Source: Liolophura sinensis (Eukaryota > Mollusca > Polyplacophora > Chitonida > Chitonidae). Taken from it: 64,000 nt of DNA. The translations under genes and the position numbers were made by a program. The stretch is taken from NCBI RefSeq assembly GCF_032854445.1, contig NC_088297.1, positions 18,427,127-18,491,126 of the forward strand, given 5' to 3'. Below the pieces are notes generated by a model. It searched no databases. It was not told the DNA's origin and was given only the letters and a program-made list of their open reading frames with translations. Below are positions 1 through 10,971 of the stretch, piece by piece. Numbering within the stretch: the stretch's first letter is position 1; every line of letters begins with the position of its first letter.

Positions 1-164
1 ATACTGTGTTTTCTTGTGGCAAGATGAGTACATGCCGCCAGTAAATGTATGCGTCCTATCACAGCCGTCAACCAGTAAGGACGTCTCAGTATTTCAATAA
101 TCCCCAAAAAGAACGTATAACACAAATCACAAAATAAAAGTGGTTCTTATGAAAGAAATAAGAA

Positions 165-240
165 TGTATATAAAGGGCGAAAAATAGGACGGAATCGTGC
201 AAGAGAAGCAGTCAACAGTTTTCAATAATGTTGGAAATAC
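165..240 (+). promoter_or_regulatory. Candidate TATA core promoter, copy A
   Basis: TATATAAAG at about 167-175 is followed some 30 bases later by a conserved stretch (GAGAAGCAGTCAACAG). The same arrangement occurs at 24425 and 46973, and a clearly older, diverged version lies in the GCNT intron near 31780. Retention of the TATA box and of the block 30 bases downstream suggests a pol II promoter or the promoter part of a repeat or LTR. No gene downstream is recognised, so this is weak. Confidence 0.3.
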
Positions 241-467
241 GCAAGGTATGCTTTATTCGACTGAATGAAATCAGTATTCTAATCGTGTACCATGCTAGAA
301 TATCAGTTGTAGACAGCAAAATGTGTGTCTCAGTTGCGCTTTGATTACAATATTATGACCAACACCCCAGCAGCTTTGAAAGCAAGTGAAGAAAATCAAA
401 TGGTACTGAAAACACCTTGAAAATGAATTATTAATTATATTTTATTGGGGTTTTTGTCGATGTACTG

Positions 468-720
468 ATGAATATTTCACTTATACCACGGCGGCCAGCA
501 TTATGGTGTAGGAAACTAGGCAGAATCTATGTGTCCAAACAAACGTTCGTATTTTGGCTGTCAACCAAGATGGACGTACCAGGTCGGTCGTGGCAAGGCC
601 AATTCAGAACACGGCGTACAAGCTACCAAAGTACTAAGAAAGACGTTGTTGGAAAGATGTTGTTGGAAAGTACTGATAAACTCATCTGTTTGAGAAGGAC
701 TTTTTTAAATAGTTTCTCCA
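468..720 (-). repeat. Antisense SINE fragment in copy A
   Basis: About 60 bases from 468 resemble the reverse complement of the SINE tail (ATATTTCACTTATACCACGG, then GGCCAGCATTATGG). The next 190 bases are not SINE. An 86-codon open frame across it is not conserved: a base difference and a changed homopolymer alter its end in copies B (24726) and C (47274). Not a gene. Confidence 0.6.
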
Positions 721-1642
721 GAGTATAGATCTTTATGGAACACGTTGATATTGCGGCAAATGTGATATCAAGCTTCTGTACAAGAGCCTGATACTAATTC
801 TTGCAGAGAATTCTTAAGGTCATCAAGTACCTTCCGCACGGTAGGATCCTCCAGAACTTGCGCGGCTATCACATGAACATTAGTACTGATATGGTGCATA
901 GCACACACAACCTTCTTTTTAACTAGCTCAAGCTAAGTGTCAAGGACTAAAGGTTCAAGACCCGTTTTCAAAACAAAAACTCACATAAAACATCAGTTCC
1001 TAGACAAGTATGCAAAAATACTGTACACAGTATAGATAGTAAATAAAGCTGGTGATCCAAAGGAGAAAACAGTGGTCAGTTTTTATTTACGAACGTTAGA
1101 TTGTCGACTTTCCTGGCATGTAATCTAATTCAAAATTCAGAATCGTCGACTGTGGATAATTTCCTGGTAAAATACATATACGAGTATATAGGTATCGGGC
1201 TTTTAACTGTTCATAAAAGCATCAGGTTGCTCTAGTATCATTAGAAAATTTTCATAACTCGTACAACTCACTTCCCCCATATGGAAGATCCCATGCACTG
1301 TCCGATTATTAGGCACGTGTATGCACAATGATTTATTGTCAGTCCAGGTGCTTAATTAAATAACAATAAAGTACGCACCATAGTGACTTTCTTTTTGTTT
1401 AACACCTGGTGTCATATGTTCAAGAAATAAGGATTTAAAAGTACCTGCTGTTGAAAGAAATTTCAACCAAAATAGACTCAAAGTCTTCAGAGCAAGGTAA
1501 AAAATATCGTCAAAGTAATCTACCCTTAAACGATAGAACGGTTCCGTTGTCTTCCTTCCGTCGCGTGTCCTTGTAATAGTATTACCATACCAATTTACAT
1601 AACTTAATTATTCTTTAACTTATTTATTTTCCTTTTATTTAA

Positions 1643-1790
1643 ATGGTGTTTTACGTCGTATACTCACGACTATTTCACTTTGACCGTGTCGGCCAGCATT
1701 ATAGTGGGAGAACACTGGGCAGAGCCCATGGGAAACCCACGACCATCCGCAGATTGCGGCATGACCTTCTCAAATACAACAGTATGGGAA
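1643..1790 (-). repeat. Diverged antisense SINE fragment
   Basis: Reverse complement of the SINE 3' half: GGTGTTTTACGTCGTATACT, GGCCAGCATTATAGTGGG, then CCACGACCATCCGCAG. Equivalent copies are at 25908-26050 and 48458-48600, so this insertion predates the duplication. Confidence 0.7.
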
Positions 1791-2329
1791 CACAGTTAAA
1801 GATTTACATCGACTGCATTAATTGGGGCTTCTGAGGCATTGCGTCGCGCTGGCACACTAACCACTTCGGTCCTCAACTGTTGTTTAACGCGTAGACCTGA
1901 GATATGTTTCATTCATTCCAGCTTACCTTTCAGAACTACAGATCCGTACTCCGCAAGATTCTGATTTCGAAAAAAATTAGATTAATCATTTGAACTAAAC
2001 GTATAATATATGGTAATATTTGTTCTGCAAAACTCACAGATTAGCGATATTACCGTGGAATAAGAACAATTACGTGTAAACTGGTTTCAAGGAGTGGGGG
2101 GACAGGGTTGGTGGGATGATACCTCAAATTCTGCGTAGCCTCAGTGCTTAACTTTCATGAGAAACCGAGTTGACTACTACTTGAATGCAACCAGAGAATT
2201 TATCTAACCTTAGTAAGTGTCGATACACGAGTTTGTCATTTAAAATAACAAAAAATACAAATAAAACTTGGGATAGACAGCGGAAAGTCAGGTCACAGTG
2301 TGACGTCAAATATATGTGAACGGATATTC

Positions 2330-2515
2330 TGTCAGCTTACCTGAGTTAAGGTCCGCCTGTATAGGCCCCGACTGAGGTAAACTGACAAGTGGCGGTTGAC
2401 GGGAGACCGTGTTCCACCGGTTGCGTGTGGCTGTTTGACACGCGTTTGACACGCTATCGTCGCTGCTCTGGTTTTACTTTCTATACTTTTTCTATGTACA
2501 GGCTTTAATTATTAT
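2330..2515 (+). repeat. Dispersed repeat family 3, fused copy
   Basis: Shares the block GTCGCTGNTCTGGTTTTACT and 'TATGTACGTCTTTAATTAT' with sequences near 21230, 21760, 26620, 33330, 44550, 49160 and 58600. In copies B and C two diverged tandem units are present here; copy A has about 160 bp fewer, so its two units look fused. No coding potential; family identity unknown. Confidence 0.5.
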
Positions 2516-2758
2516 CTACAACAGAGGCTGCAAGAATTGTGTGATCCCATCCTCGTCGCCAAGATATAAACGATAAAGCCAGGTCAACAACAGAATTTAT
2601 GTCTTCCATAGGTTTATTATGTAGATCCGGGACAGCAATTTCCTGCGAGGCATAAAAGTTTTCTATAGCAGCAAAAGGCTAGTAGATTGGTACAAAAACA
2701 AAGAAAGAAAGAAAAAAAGTTACTTCCTTTTAAAAACTGCTACTTGTATGCAACCAAA

Positions 2759-2835
2759 ATGCTGGCCCGCCGTCGTATAAGTGAAATATTTTTGAGTACG
2801 GCGTAAAACACCAATCAAATAAATAAATACATAAA
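2759..2835 (+). repeat. SINE 3'-tail fragment
   Basis: Only the tail of the SINE remains: 'CGTCGTATAAGTGAAATATT', then GTAAAACACCAATCAAATAA and an AAATA repeat. Equivalents are at 26907-26985 and 49463-49548; the A/T-rich tail length differs between copies. Confidence 0.75.
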
Positions 2836-3545
2836 TAAATTACAGCATTAAAAAAACACACACAAGAAAAACAGTTGTCAGTCGAAATAACGGTCTAAAC
2901 CCAATAACCTTACTGAAAACTGACGACAGCAGGAGCTCATCGTCAACATGTGAGAGTATATGAATATACAGAAATCATTAAACTTTAATGTCATCGTTGT
3001 TGTTCAAATGTCCTATTTACAACGTTAAGAAACATTCTTCGCGCAGATACAAATTTTAGCAATGTCACAATTTCATTTTCGTGTGAATTAATTTATATTA
3101 TTAATCAATGTTTACTTGTAAGAACCTAATGAACAGCGATAAAAATAAAGCTCTGAAGATATGGATTTACAAAGTCACGTGACTTACCCAGACAGCATGG
3201 TCCCAAAACCAACAGCTTGTTCTCACGATCACAATGCATACCATTCTCTGACACTTACGTCTGATGATTACTGAACATGCTGGTCTGGTCCATACATCAT
3301 TAGTCACACCGAAAATTTGCCTTAATCGGCGAAATATTTCCCTCTGCTGGTGTTTACACAGTATATTACACGGAAGACAATGCGCGCACTCTGCTTGACA
3401 AAGAGAAATCACTCTCACGACACAAACATCAAAAAGGACAATACTGGGAAGTGCAAGTCACTCTCCTTACACCTCTAATGTCTTATTCTAAAGACCAATG
3501 AGGTCTTATTCGTCATTTGAGATCTGTTTGAATTATATAATTATT

Positions 3546-3690
3546 TCAAATGGAGTTTTACGCCGTACTAAAGAATATTTCACTGATACGACCATCAGTA
3601 TGTTGGGAGGAAACCAGACACAGTCCGAGGGAATCCCACGAGCATCCCCACGCTGCTGAAAGACATTCCCCTCTGTAGCACTTGTATGAA
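3546..3690 (-). repeat. Diverged antisense SINE fragment
   Basis: Reads as the reverse complement of the SINE core and tail (GGAGTTTTACGCCGTACTAA, GAATATTTCACTGATACGAC). Equivalents lie at 27692-27830 and 50258-50400. The open frames across it on the - strand are SINE-derived and not genes. Confidence 0.65.
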
Positions 3691-5241
3691 AGTTGTGCTT
3701 CGTGCAAAACGTAACACGACGAGGACTGTTCACTTAGGTTTACTAGGACAAGTCGTTCACAAACTTGTACAATGTCAGTTATATGAATAAACCACGTGTT
3801 ACACTACCCTTTCGTCAGGAACATGTAACACCACAAGCTGTGTACGTGGATATGTTGGAAATTTATTTTCTTGCAAGAACAAAATGAAATCAGAACACTT
3901 TCCCAATTCATAATGTTAAACCCCATAAGCTCAGGTTCGATGGCAAGAACCCATTTCCATTGCTAGCATCACTGAACTGTTTTACCCGATTCTGATTAAG
4001 TCGTGGTGGGATGGGAGAGATGGTGAAGGAGCAACTATATTGGGGAAGTTGTTGATATTTACGTGTTGATTTCCACGTGCATTCTGACGTCATTTATTTC
4101 CCACGGTCACGTGCTTTTATTGAACTTTAACTGGTTTAAATTGAATGGGAAGATGTTCATTTAAAAAAAACTTAAATCAGACGTTTATCACTCTACTTTC
4201 TAGCACGTGTCACTGTCATTTATCAGATTTCTGGGCTGTTTCAGTCGCGATTCATACTTGTTTGAAGTATCGCTAACACAGAATACCCGTGTAGTTCAAG
4301 AGTGAAAATATAAACAACTTACTGCAGTGTATTCGGGTTTCAAATAATAGAAATATAAACAGTTCACATCACTGTTGCTGGAACGGAACATCCGGGTAAT
4401 CCAATAATGAAAATATAGGCAGTTCACTACAAACTATCCAGGTATCCCTGGAATGAAAATATAGACATTTTACTGTACTATTAGTGTACCAGAATATGCC
4501 TCCTGTAATGCCGCCTGTAATTGACAGGCGTCTGAATTCCAGTTGATAAGGTGTGGCCTTCAAGTAAGCCGACACAGATACAAGGCGTCAGGTCAACAGG
4601 GTGATATGTGTACCGAACAACAACCGTAACACGTGTATGTGTGTGAGCGTACCGTTGGAACTGAATGCGCTTACATCTCCCGAAAAGAGCAGTACTTCCA
4701 GTGCATATATGACCACAGTCTGTATTTCTTCGGACAATGGTGAGAACTGGGTTACCCTGATACGACGTTATTTCGGCAGATGGATATTAGTCGTTTTGTT
4801 GTAGTTGTAGATATGGATGTTGGAGCCTCCATCAGACATCGGCCACGGGGATTGGTGCACTTACATAGTACATCTCCGACGTACTATGTAAGATGCAAGA
4901 AGTTCAACTAGCACAAGAGGGAGGAAGCAACTGACATAAGACCTGAGAATTTTGGATATTTCGCGGTGTTGGCTTTCTGAAAGTGAGCTATAATTGTTTG
5001 AAAAGCTGTATGTTTTTGTGTCCAGTTATTTGCATTTGTTTGGAGGTACATTATGATTGCTTCTGGGCGAGTCGCTTTCTGGCCATGCAGACTTACAGTG
5101 GTGTTTAATTCAGGTTGACTCAGTTTATTTTCATTTAGATCAAATTAGTGTTGTATACCATTTCCCGTAGGTTGTATGTTTCACGAGTACTGTGCCTGCA
5201 GTGGGCGCATGCGTTGCTGGTGCAATTTTACATAATCTGCG

Positions 5242-5507
5242 AGGTGAAAGTTCAGCTGTGTAATCAGCACCGGATTCTCCTTCTAGAGGTGAAAGTTCAG
5301 CTGTGTAATCAGCACCGGATTCTCCTACTAGAGGTGAAAGTTCAGGTGTGTAATCAGCACCGGATTCTCCTACTAGAGGTGAAAGTTCAGCTGTGTAATC
5401 AGCACGGATTCTCCTACTAGAGGTGAAAGTTCAGCTGTGTAATCAGCACCGGATTCTCCTACTAGAGGTGAAAGTTCAGCTGTGTAATCAGCACCGGATT
5501 CTCCTAC
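5242..5507 (-). repeat. 45-bp minisatellite, six units (copy A)
   Basis: Tandem 45-bp unit beginning AGGTGAAAGTTCAGCTGTGT and ending ACCGGATTCTCCTACTAG. There are six units here; the fourth lacks one base. Because 45 is a multiple of three, the array is open in several frames. On the - strand it reads as a 15-residue repeat of the form VGESGADYTAELSPL. The 44-bp unit breaks that frame in this copy. Confidence 0.95.
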
Positions 5508-5846
5508 TTGTACATATTGTTCACTCAAATTAGTGTATCCCCTTCTCCGCGATTGTCTATGGTAACAAACTCTCCGATTTTCAGTCGTTCCAGCATGATT
5601 TTGTCCAGAAATGCAGACAAAATCACGTAGGAAAAAAATCAACGTCTTCCGTTTGAATCTTTTGAATGGCTGATTTTTATGAATGAACTTCTGTGAGCCA
5701 ATCAAGTAGATCTCTCATCAGTGTTAGCAAAAGGTGGGATACGACATTTATCCCACCCCTTTATCCATGCCCTGAGACACATTTATGGGATAAATGTATC
5801 TACTCCATTATGCAAATTACATAACTTGCTGTTATTTGTAGAAATG

Positions 5847-6117
5847 GATGGGGCCTCAGTGGCCTCAGTGGTTAGCGCGCTAGCGCAGCGTGATGCCCCA
5901 GCAGTCTGTCACCATGCGGTCTCTTGAGTTCAAGCCCAGCTCATCCTGGCTTCATTTCAGGGCCGTACGTGGGAAGGTATGTCAGCAACCTGCGGATGGT
6001 CGAGGGTTTCCCCCGGGCTCTGCCGGGTTTCCACCCACCATAATGCTGGCCGCCGTCGTATAAGTGAAATATTCTTGAGTACTACGTAAAACACCATCAA
6101 ATAGATAAATAAATAAA
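5847..6117 (+). repeat. SINE with target-site duplication, copy A
   Basis: Full-length tRNA-headed SINE. The head has an A-box-like region and the B box GAGTTCAAGCCCAG. The core (CCTGCGGATGGTCGAGGGTT, CCCACCATAATGCTGGCC) is followed by 'GTAAAACACC' and a short A/T repeat tail. A 10-bp target duplication TGTAGAAATG flanks it (5837-5846 and 6118-6127). Equivalent insertions are at 30179-30451 and 52513-52785, so it predates the duplication. Core layout resembles the tRNA-Deu/Meta-type SINEs of bivalves; that assignment is from memory of the family. Confidence 0.9.
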
Positions 6118-6226
6118 TGTAGAAATGAGTACCCCGTCTTAAATAATTCCTTACGCCCAGTGCCCAGTTATTGAAAATGTATTAGCTAATATTCGTATTA
6201 AGTATATTTTATATTTCAATTTTAGG

Positions 6227-6247
6227 CCAAACCAGCAGCCACCGTAG
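6227..6247 (+). pseudogene. Truncated GCNT exon remnant, copy A
   Basis: The splice acceptor tract (ATTTCAATTTTAG) and the first 21 bases of the GCNT exon seen at 30561 are kept, with one extra G after the acceptor. After CCACCGTAG the sequence switches to unrelated DNA shared with copy C. No downstream GCNT exon is present in copy A, so the gene is broken here. Confidence 0.75.
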
Positions 6248-6775
6248 TTCTCCAAAGCAAAATTACAATAGCAATTTTAGATCATATTTAATATAATTCT
6301 ACACATTTTTTTTAAAATTAAGTACAAAATTGAAGACTTTGGTTAAAGTTAAATCTGGTATGAAGTCTTGAACCAATTTCGAATAATCGATCCCAGAAGA
6401 GCATATATGCCAAATATGATGCTTCATTCTACTCAAAAAAATGCGATTCCATGAAAGTATAAAAGTGTACTAAGTCCGATGCCTGTGACCATAGATACAG
6501 ACTTGAACTCCCTCACTTCATGCGCGATGGCTATTTTTTATGGGCTCAGTAGGTCACCAGTATAACTCAGGATCTGGAGGAGGATACCTAAAATATTATG
6601 GGAGTGCTCTGTATGAATCCGAGACAATTTACCCTTTTTCGAGACCTAGGACTTATCTATTTTAAAAGCATGGAAGGAAAAATCGTCACGTTTCTAAATG
6701 CCTCCGACAGCGTTGAATAGACATGTACAAGTGTATACTTGTATGTGCATGTATGCGCGCCTTTGCAATAGTCCT

Positions 6776-7050
6776 GGGGGCCTCCGTGGCTCAGTCGGTT
6801 AGCGCGCTAGCGCAGCGCAATGACCCAGGAGCCTCTCACCAATGCGGTCGCTGTGGAGTTCAAGTCCAGCTCATGCTGGCTTCCTCTCCGGTCGTAAGTG
6901 GGAAGGTCTGCCAGCAACCTGCGGATGGTCGTGGGTTTCCCCCGGGCTGTGCCCGGTTTTCCACCCACCATTAATGCTGGCTGCCGTCGTATAAGTGAAA
7001 TATTCTTGAGAACGGCGTAAAACACCAATCAAATAAATAAATAAATAAAA
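6776..7050 (+). repeat. Recent SINE insertion in copy A
   Basis: Complete SINE with A box (TGGCTCAGTCGG), B box (GTTCAAGTCC), core and AAATA tail. It is flanked by a 13-bp target duplication TTGCAATAGTCCT (6763-6775 and 7051-7063). Copy C has the empty site near 53430 (TTTGCAATAGTCCTAAACAA). The insertion therefore happened in copy A after A and C separated. Confidence 0.95.
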
Positions 7051-7315
7051 TTGCAATAGTCCTAAACACGTTTTGCCAGGTAGCTGACACAGACCTTTAT
7101 GGCAGCGAAACTCCATTGGTGACTTTGTGATTTGTGGCCACCATATGTGGTCTTGAGTAGCGCATGTGTCCGCCTCACTTCCTCCATATACCCCTATCTC
7201 TGCTTTTGTGAAGTGTTAGCAAAAACACAGACCTGATAGAATACAAATCTGTAGAAAGTGAGCGTTAGGAGACGTTGAGTCCGCTATCAGGCCACAGGAA
7301 AATATTTAACTGTAA

Positions 7316-7576
7316 GAGCCTCTGTGTCTAATGGTTGGCATGTCAGAGCAGTGGAATGCCCAAGGGAGCTTCTCGTCATTGCGATCACGGCGAGTTCTAG
7401 TCCAGCTAATGCTAGCTTCCTTTCCGGTTCGCATGTGGGAAGATCTGCAGCAAACTGCAGATGGTCGTGGGTTCTCTCAGGCTCTGCCTGTTTCCTCTCA
7501 CAATAACGCCCCGTCTCCCGTCGTATGAGAGAAATAATTTAAGCACGGCGTTAAAACAACCAATCAAATAAATAAA
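7316..7576 (+). repeat. SINE, diverged subfamily (copy A)
   Basis: tRNA-like head (TGTCTAATGGTTGGCATG, B box GAGTTCTAGTCCAGC), then the same core (GGGAAGATCTGCAGCAAACT) and tail (CACGGCG, AATCAAATAAATAAATGC). The ortholog in copy C is 53697-53958. Short open frames across it are SINE-derived. Confidence 0.8.
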
Positions 7577-7626
7577 TGCTTTGGTTGTAACTTTCCACTA
7601 AGGACGGAATCTCGGTGGTATGATCT

Positions 7627-7755
7627 CTGAACTAGAGTTGTGATAAACGTTGTATAGGAAAGGTATATAAATATAAAACTTATCACCCATGTTGCTTGAT
7701 AAGTTCTATATTTATATACCTCTCCTATACAACGTTTATCACAACTCTAGTTCAG
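7627..7755. repeat. Long near-perfect inverted repeat (hairpin), copy A
   Basis: Two 58-base arms (7627-7684 and 7698-7755) with only two mismatches, separated by a 13-base loop (ACCCATGTTGCTT). The arms begin CTGAACTAGAGTTGTGATAA. A transcript from either strand would fold into a long stem. Conserved in copy C (54004-54132) and absent from copy B, which has GCNT sequence at that place. Confidence 0.95.
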
Positions 7756-8150
7756 GGAAACGGGGACAATACGCAACGTAAAACATTTGAGAGCAGCAAA
7801 AGCACCAGTACGTAATAAGAATTACAGCACAAGGTTAAGGTCTTTAACTAGATAACTACCAGGTTGGTCTTTTTGTCGCAAGAGGTCGAGGAGCCATCGA
7901 GGGGAAAAATGACGGTCAAGACTGGGTGATCATCTCGTCTGGACACTGCAACCAAAGCCGTTAACTGGCCTACATAATGGTTTCATTGCTTGACAAGAGT
8001 CAATACACGTGCGACAGTTTACGCGTACATGGATATGCTTGTAAAACTGTTCATTAGCTATAAGAAATCGAAGAAAGTTTAGGAAGCATTTTGATAAAAG
8101 ATTGAGGTATAGAGCGAATACGTGTATAACTGGATGCATTTCTTTGAAAC

Positions 8151-8218
8151 CCCCATGGGCGGAGTGGTGAGATGCCAGCACGGCGCAAATTCTTTTCGAT
8201 CGTGGGTGGGAATGTTAG
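8151..8218 (+). repeat. 5' part of a SINE, cut by the assembly gap
   Basis: Begins GGCGGAGTGGTGAGATGCCA, matching the SINE-like sequence in copy C at 54526. The rest is lost in the gap at 8219. Confidence 0.6.
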
Positions 8219-8418
8219 NNNNNNNNNNNNNNNNNNNNNNNNNNNNNNNNNNNNNNNNNNNNNNNNNNNNNNNNNNNNNNNNNNNNNNNNNNNNNNNNNN
8301 NNNNNNNNNNNNNNNNNNNNNNNNNNNNNNNNNNNNNNNNNNNNNNNNNNNNNNNNNNNNNNNNNNNNNNNNNNNNNNNNNNNNNNNNNNNNNNNNNNNN
8401 NNNNNNNNNNNNNNNNNN
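8219..8418. other. Assembly gap (200 N)
   Basis: Exactly 200 undetermined bases, so probably a scaffolding gap of nominal size. It sits where copy A changes from matching copy C (54.6 kb) to matching copy B (37349). The true junction is therefore not seen. Confidence 1.
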
Positions 8419-8702
8419 AGGGTCAGTAGAAGTCAATAAGACATGATAGCCTTCTTGCAATGGTAGCTTTATCTCAAATTTTGATAAAATAGAAAATCAC
8501 CTTATAAAGCGTGCGTAAATTACAAAAAACAAGAGAAACGTCAAGGTATCGTGGATTCTTAGTTTATAATATAATAAAACCAATTTAAAAGAGTGCTTGG
8601 ATTGTTTATGAAGCAAGAAAAATTTAGCAGTCCACATGTATTGGATATTCAACAGACGTGTATATTTACATTTCACATTTACAAGGTCTTCAGGTGGGTT
8701 GA

Positions 8703-9726
8703 TGTTACGGTATTGAAAACAGCAACAGAAAACAGACTCAGTGACTCAATATTTAACAATGTGAACAATCCTTTATATATATATATAAAATGAGACGTAC
8801 AGTTTTACAGACAGTTCAACAACAACAACAACAACATACACATCAGTATTACCGGTCTTTACAAGTTTCCAGTTCACCTTTGCATCCCAAGGAATGTATT
8901 CCAGGAAATCCAACGTAAAGACCATGGATGAACACACAATCCACACAAGTCACAAATTGTCCTAGACAGGTACTTCGCCAGGTTAGCGAACACGAACACA
9001 GTACACAGGTTACACAGAACTGGAACAGTCAAGCCTTTTGAATGACGTCACACCCGCAGAGCACAACACAGGGTAAATACAGGCATGGAGGTATAATCCA
9101 CTTCAGATCAGTCACAGCTCCCGCAGAAGCTCACAAACGAGCCGTTCAGAGACGTAGAGTAATGTCACCTAGTGGCAGAACGAACGTCCTTTGCAAAACT
9201 GAAACTTCAGTTTAGAGTCCTTGACGACCTTGTCGGTCAGGTGAGGTCAGCGTGTTAAACAAATTACACAGTCCACACTGTATAATCATAATAAAGATCC
9301 GAACACCAATAAACGTGACTTCCGCAGAAATTCACATAAATCAGACATCAGTACTACTGTGGTACACAAACGGTGCAGGCATAAAAATCTGTCCTCCCAA
9401 ATGAAACTGGCATCACCAGCTCATATCACAATAATGGACTCGATACGAGAGCGTCTCACACTCTCCTGGCTCCCCAGTGGATGCAGCAAAATACCTCCAC
9501 TCTGCACAGAAACACGGCTTATATACGGTCCAGGTGGATTCAACTATTCTTAGACACAGAATTAACAGCCAATGAACATCCAGTTAAATAAACAGAGCAT
9601 TGAACGAGGTGCTTTCGGCCAGGTCCGCACTGTACATATATAACAGGGCCTGTTATGCTTATAACATACAACACAAAGGTCCGCAGACTAACAGAACATG
9701 AAAACGTTAAATAGTCATACATAACA
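8703..9726 (-). repeat. 3' LTR of the Gmr1-like element
   Basis: 1024 bp, beginning TGTTACGG and ending ATAACA on the + strand. On reading against the other LTR I saw only homopolymer-length differences and one small indel, with no clear substitution. A TATA box lies at 9518-9526 (GTATATAAG on the - strand). Small open frames inside it are not genes. Confidence 0.95.
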
Positions 9727-9738
9727 CCCCCATCCTTC
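9727..9738 (-). other. Polypurine tract
   Basis: GAAGGATGGGGG on the - strand, directly before the 3' LTR, as expected for plus-strand priming. Confidence 0.75.
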
Positions 9739-9843
9739 AGGGAAAGAAAGTTTTGCATAAAACTTTCTTTAACATATTCATAATCATGAATAATAATAAT
9801 AACGTTTACCACAGTCTTTAAAAACAAAGCTGCAGAAAACCAA

Positions 9844-10971
9844 CTAGACACGTGACAAACAATCAGCAATCACATTATCTTTCCCTTTTATGTGTCTAAT
9901 CTCTAGATTAAATTCTTGCAAAAGCAAACTCCACCGTAACAATCTTCGGTTTTTACCTTTTAGTTTGTGCAAGAAGGTTAAGGGATTGTGATCTGTATAC
10001 ACAACAATGGGGTAACTTGAGGAAGTCACATATACTTCAAAATGCTGTAATGCTAGAATCAAGGACAGACACTCCTTTTCTATTGTCGAATAATTTCTCT
10101 GGCACTTGTCAAATTTGCGAGAAAAAAAACATACAGGGTGATCAACGTGATCTGTTTCATTTTCTTGTAACAAAACTGCCCCAGCAGATATATCACTAGC
10201 ATCAACAGCTAGCTTAAATGGTAAACTAAAATCAGGTGCTACAAGTATGGGGCCGCTGCTTAGCATGGCCTTTAATCTATCAAAAGATCTCTGACACTCA
10301 ATGGACCACAAGAATTTAGCACCTTTCTTTAACAGCTGAGTTAGTGGCTCACTAACAAATGAAAAGTTCCTACAGAACTTACGATAATAACCTGCCATGC
10401 CCAAAAAACGCTTTAATTCTCTCTTACAACTTGGCACTGGAAAACAAGAGATAGCACTGATTTTAGAATTAACAGGTTTAACCTGACCCTGTCCGACAAC
10501 ATGCCCTAGATATGTGACAAAAGCACAACCAAACTCACACTTAGCCAAATTTATTGTAAGATTGGCTTGGGACAGTCTCGCAAATAATGCCTCCATGATA
10601 ATTAAATGTTCCTCCCAAGTGTCACTGAATATAATTACATCGTCGATGTAAACACGACACCCTTTAAGGCCTGATGTAACGTTGTTCACAAGTCGTTGAA
10701 AGGTGGCAGGGCTGTTCTTCATCCCAAAGGGCATGACTTTGTACTGGTATAAACCATCTGGGGTAGCAAACGCTGACACCTCACGAGCGCGCTGCGTGAG
10801 CGGTACTTGCCAAAATCCTTTCAATAGGTCAAACTTGGAGACAACGTTAGACTTTCCCACGGCATCGATACAGTCGTCGATCCTTGGAATGGGAAAGTTG
10901 TCTGCTTTAGTGACGGCATTCACTTTACGATAGTCTGTACACATACGGTACGTCCCATCTGGTTTTGGCAC
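9844..10971 (-). CDS. Reverse transcriptase and RNase H, Gmr1-like element
   Basis: 375 residues, starting inside the reverse transcriptase. Visible motifs are KPDGTYRMCTDYRKVN, SKFDLLKGFWQVPL (catalytic Asp at 48), MPFGMKNSPATFQRL and YIDD at 108-111. The thumb and connection follow (RFLGMAGYYRKF). RNase H starts at LAVDASDISAGAVLLQ, with FSRKFDKCQRNYSTIEKE and YTDHNPLTFL. It ends IKGKDNVIADCLSRV. There is no integrase and no chromodomain after it; only about 117 bases separate its stop from the 3' LTR. The true start of the domain lies upstream in the other frame (frameshift near 11040-11060). Confidence 0.93.
   Translation of the reverse strand: MPKPDGTYRMCTDYRKVNAVTKADNFPIPRIDDCIDAVGKSNVVSKFDLLKGFWQVPLTQRAREVSAFATPDGLYQYKVMPFGMKNSPATFQRLVNNVTSGLKGCRVYIDDVIIFSDTWEEHLIIMEALFARLSQANLTINLAKCEFGCAFVTYLGHVVGQGQVKPVNSKISAISCFPVPSCKRELKRFLGMAGYYRKFCRNFSFVSEPLTQLLKKGAKFLWSIECQRSFDRLKAMLSSGPILVAPDFSLPFKLAVDASDISAGAVLLQENETDHVDHPVCFFSRKFDKCQRNYSTIEKECLSLILALQHFEVYVTSSSYPIVVYTDHNPLTFLHKLKGKNRRLLRWSLLLQEFNLEIRHIKGKDNVIADCLSRV

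Noticed and set aside
5242-5507. CRISPR-like array
   Set aside because: Units are directly adjacent without unique spacers, in a eukaryotic genome; a minisatellite.
6807-7116. Overlapping - strand frames of 73 and 81 codons
   Set aside because: Antisense readings of the SINE at 6776-7050; the same patterns recur wherever this SINE occurs.
9540-9869. 109-codon - strand frame beside the retrotransposon
   Set aside because: It lies in the 3' LTR and just past RNase H; not an envelope gene, as no membrane segment or envelope-like feature is seen.
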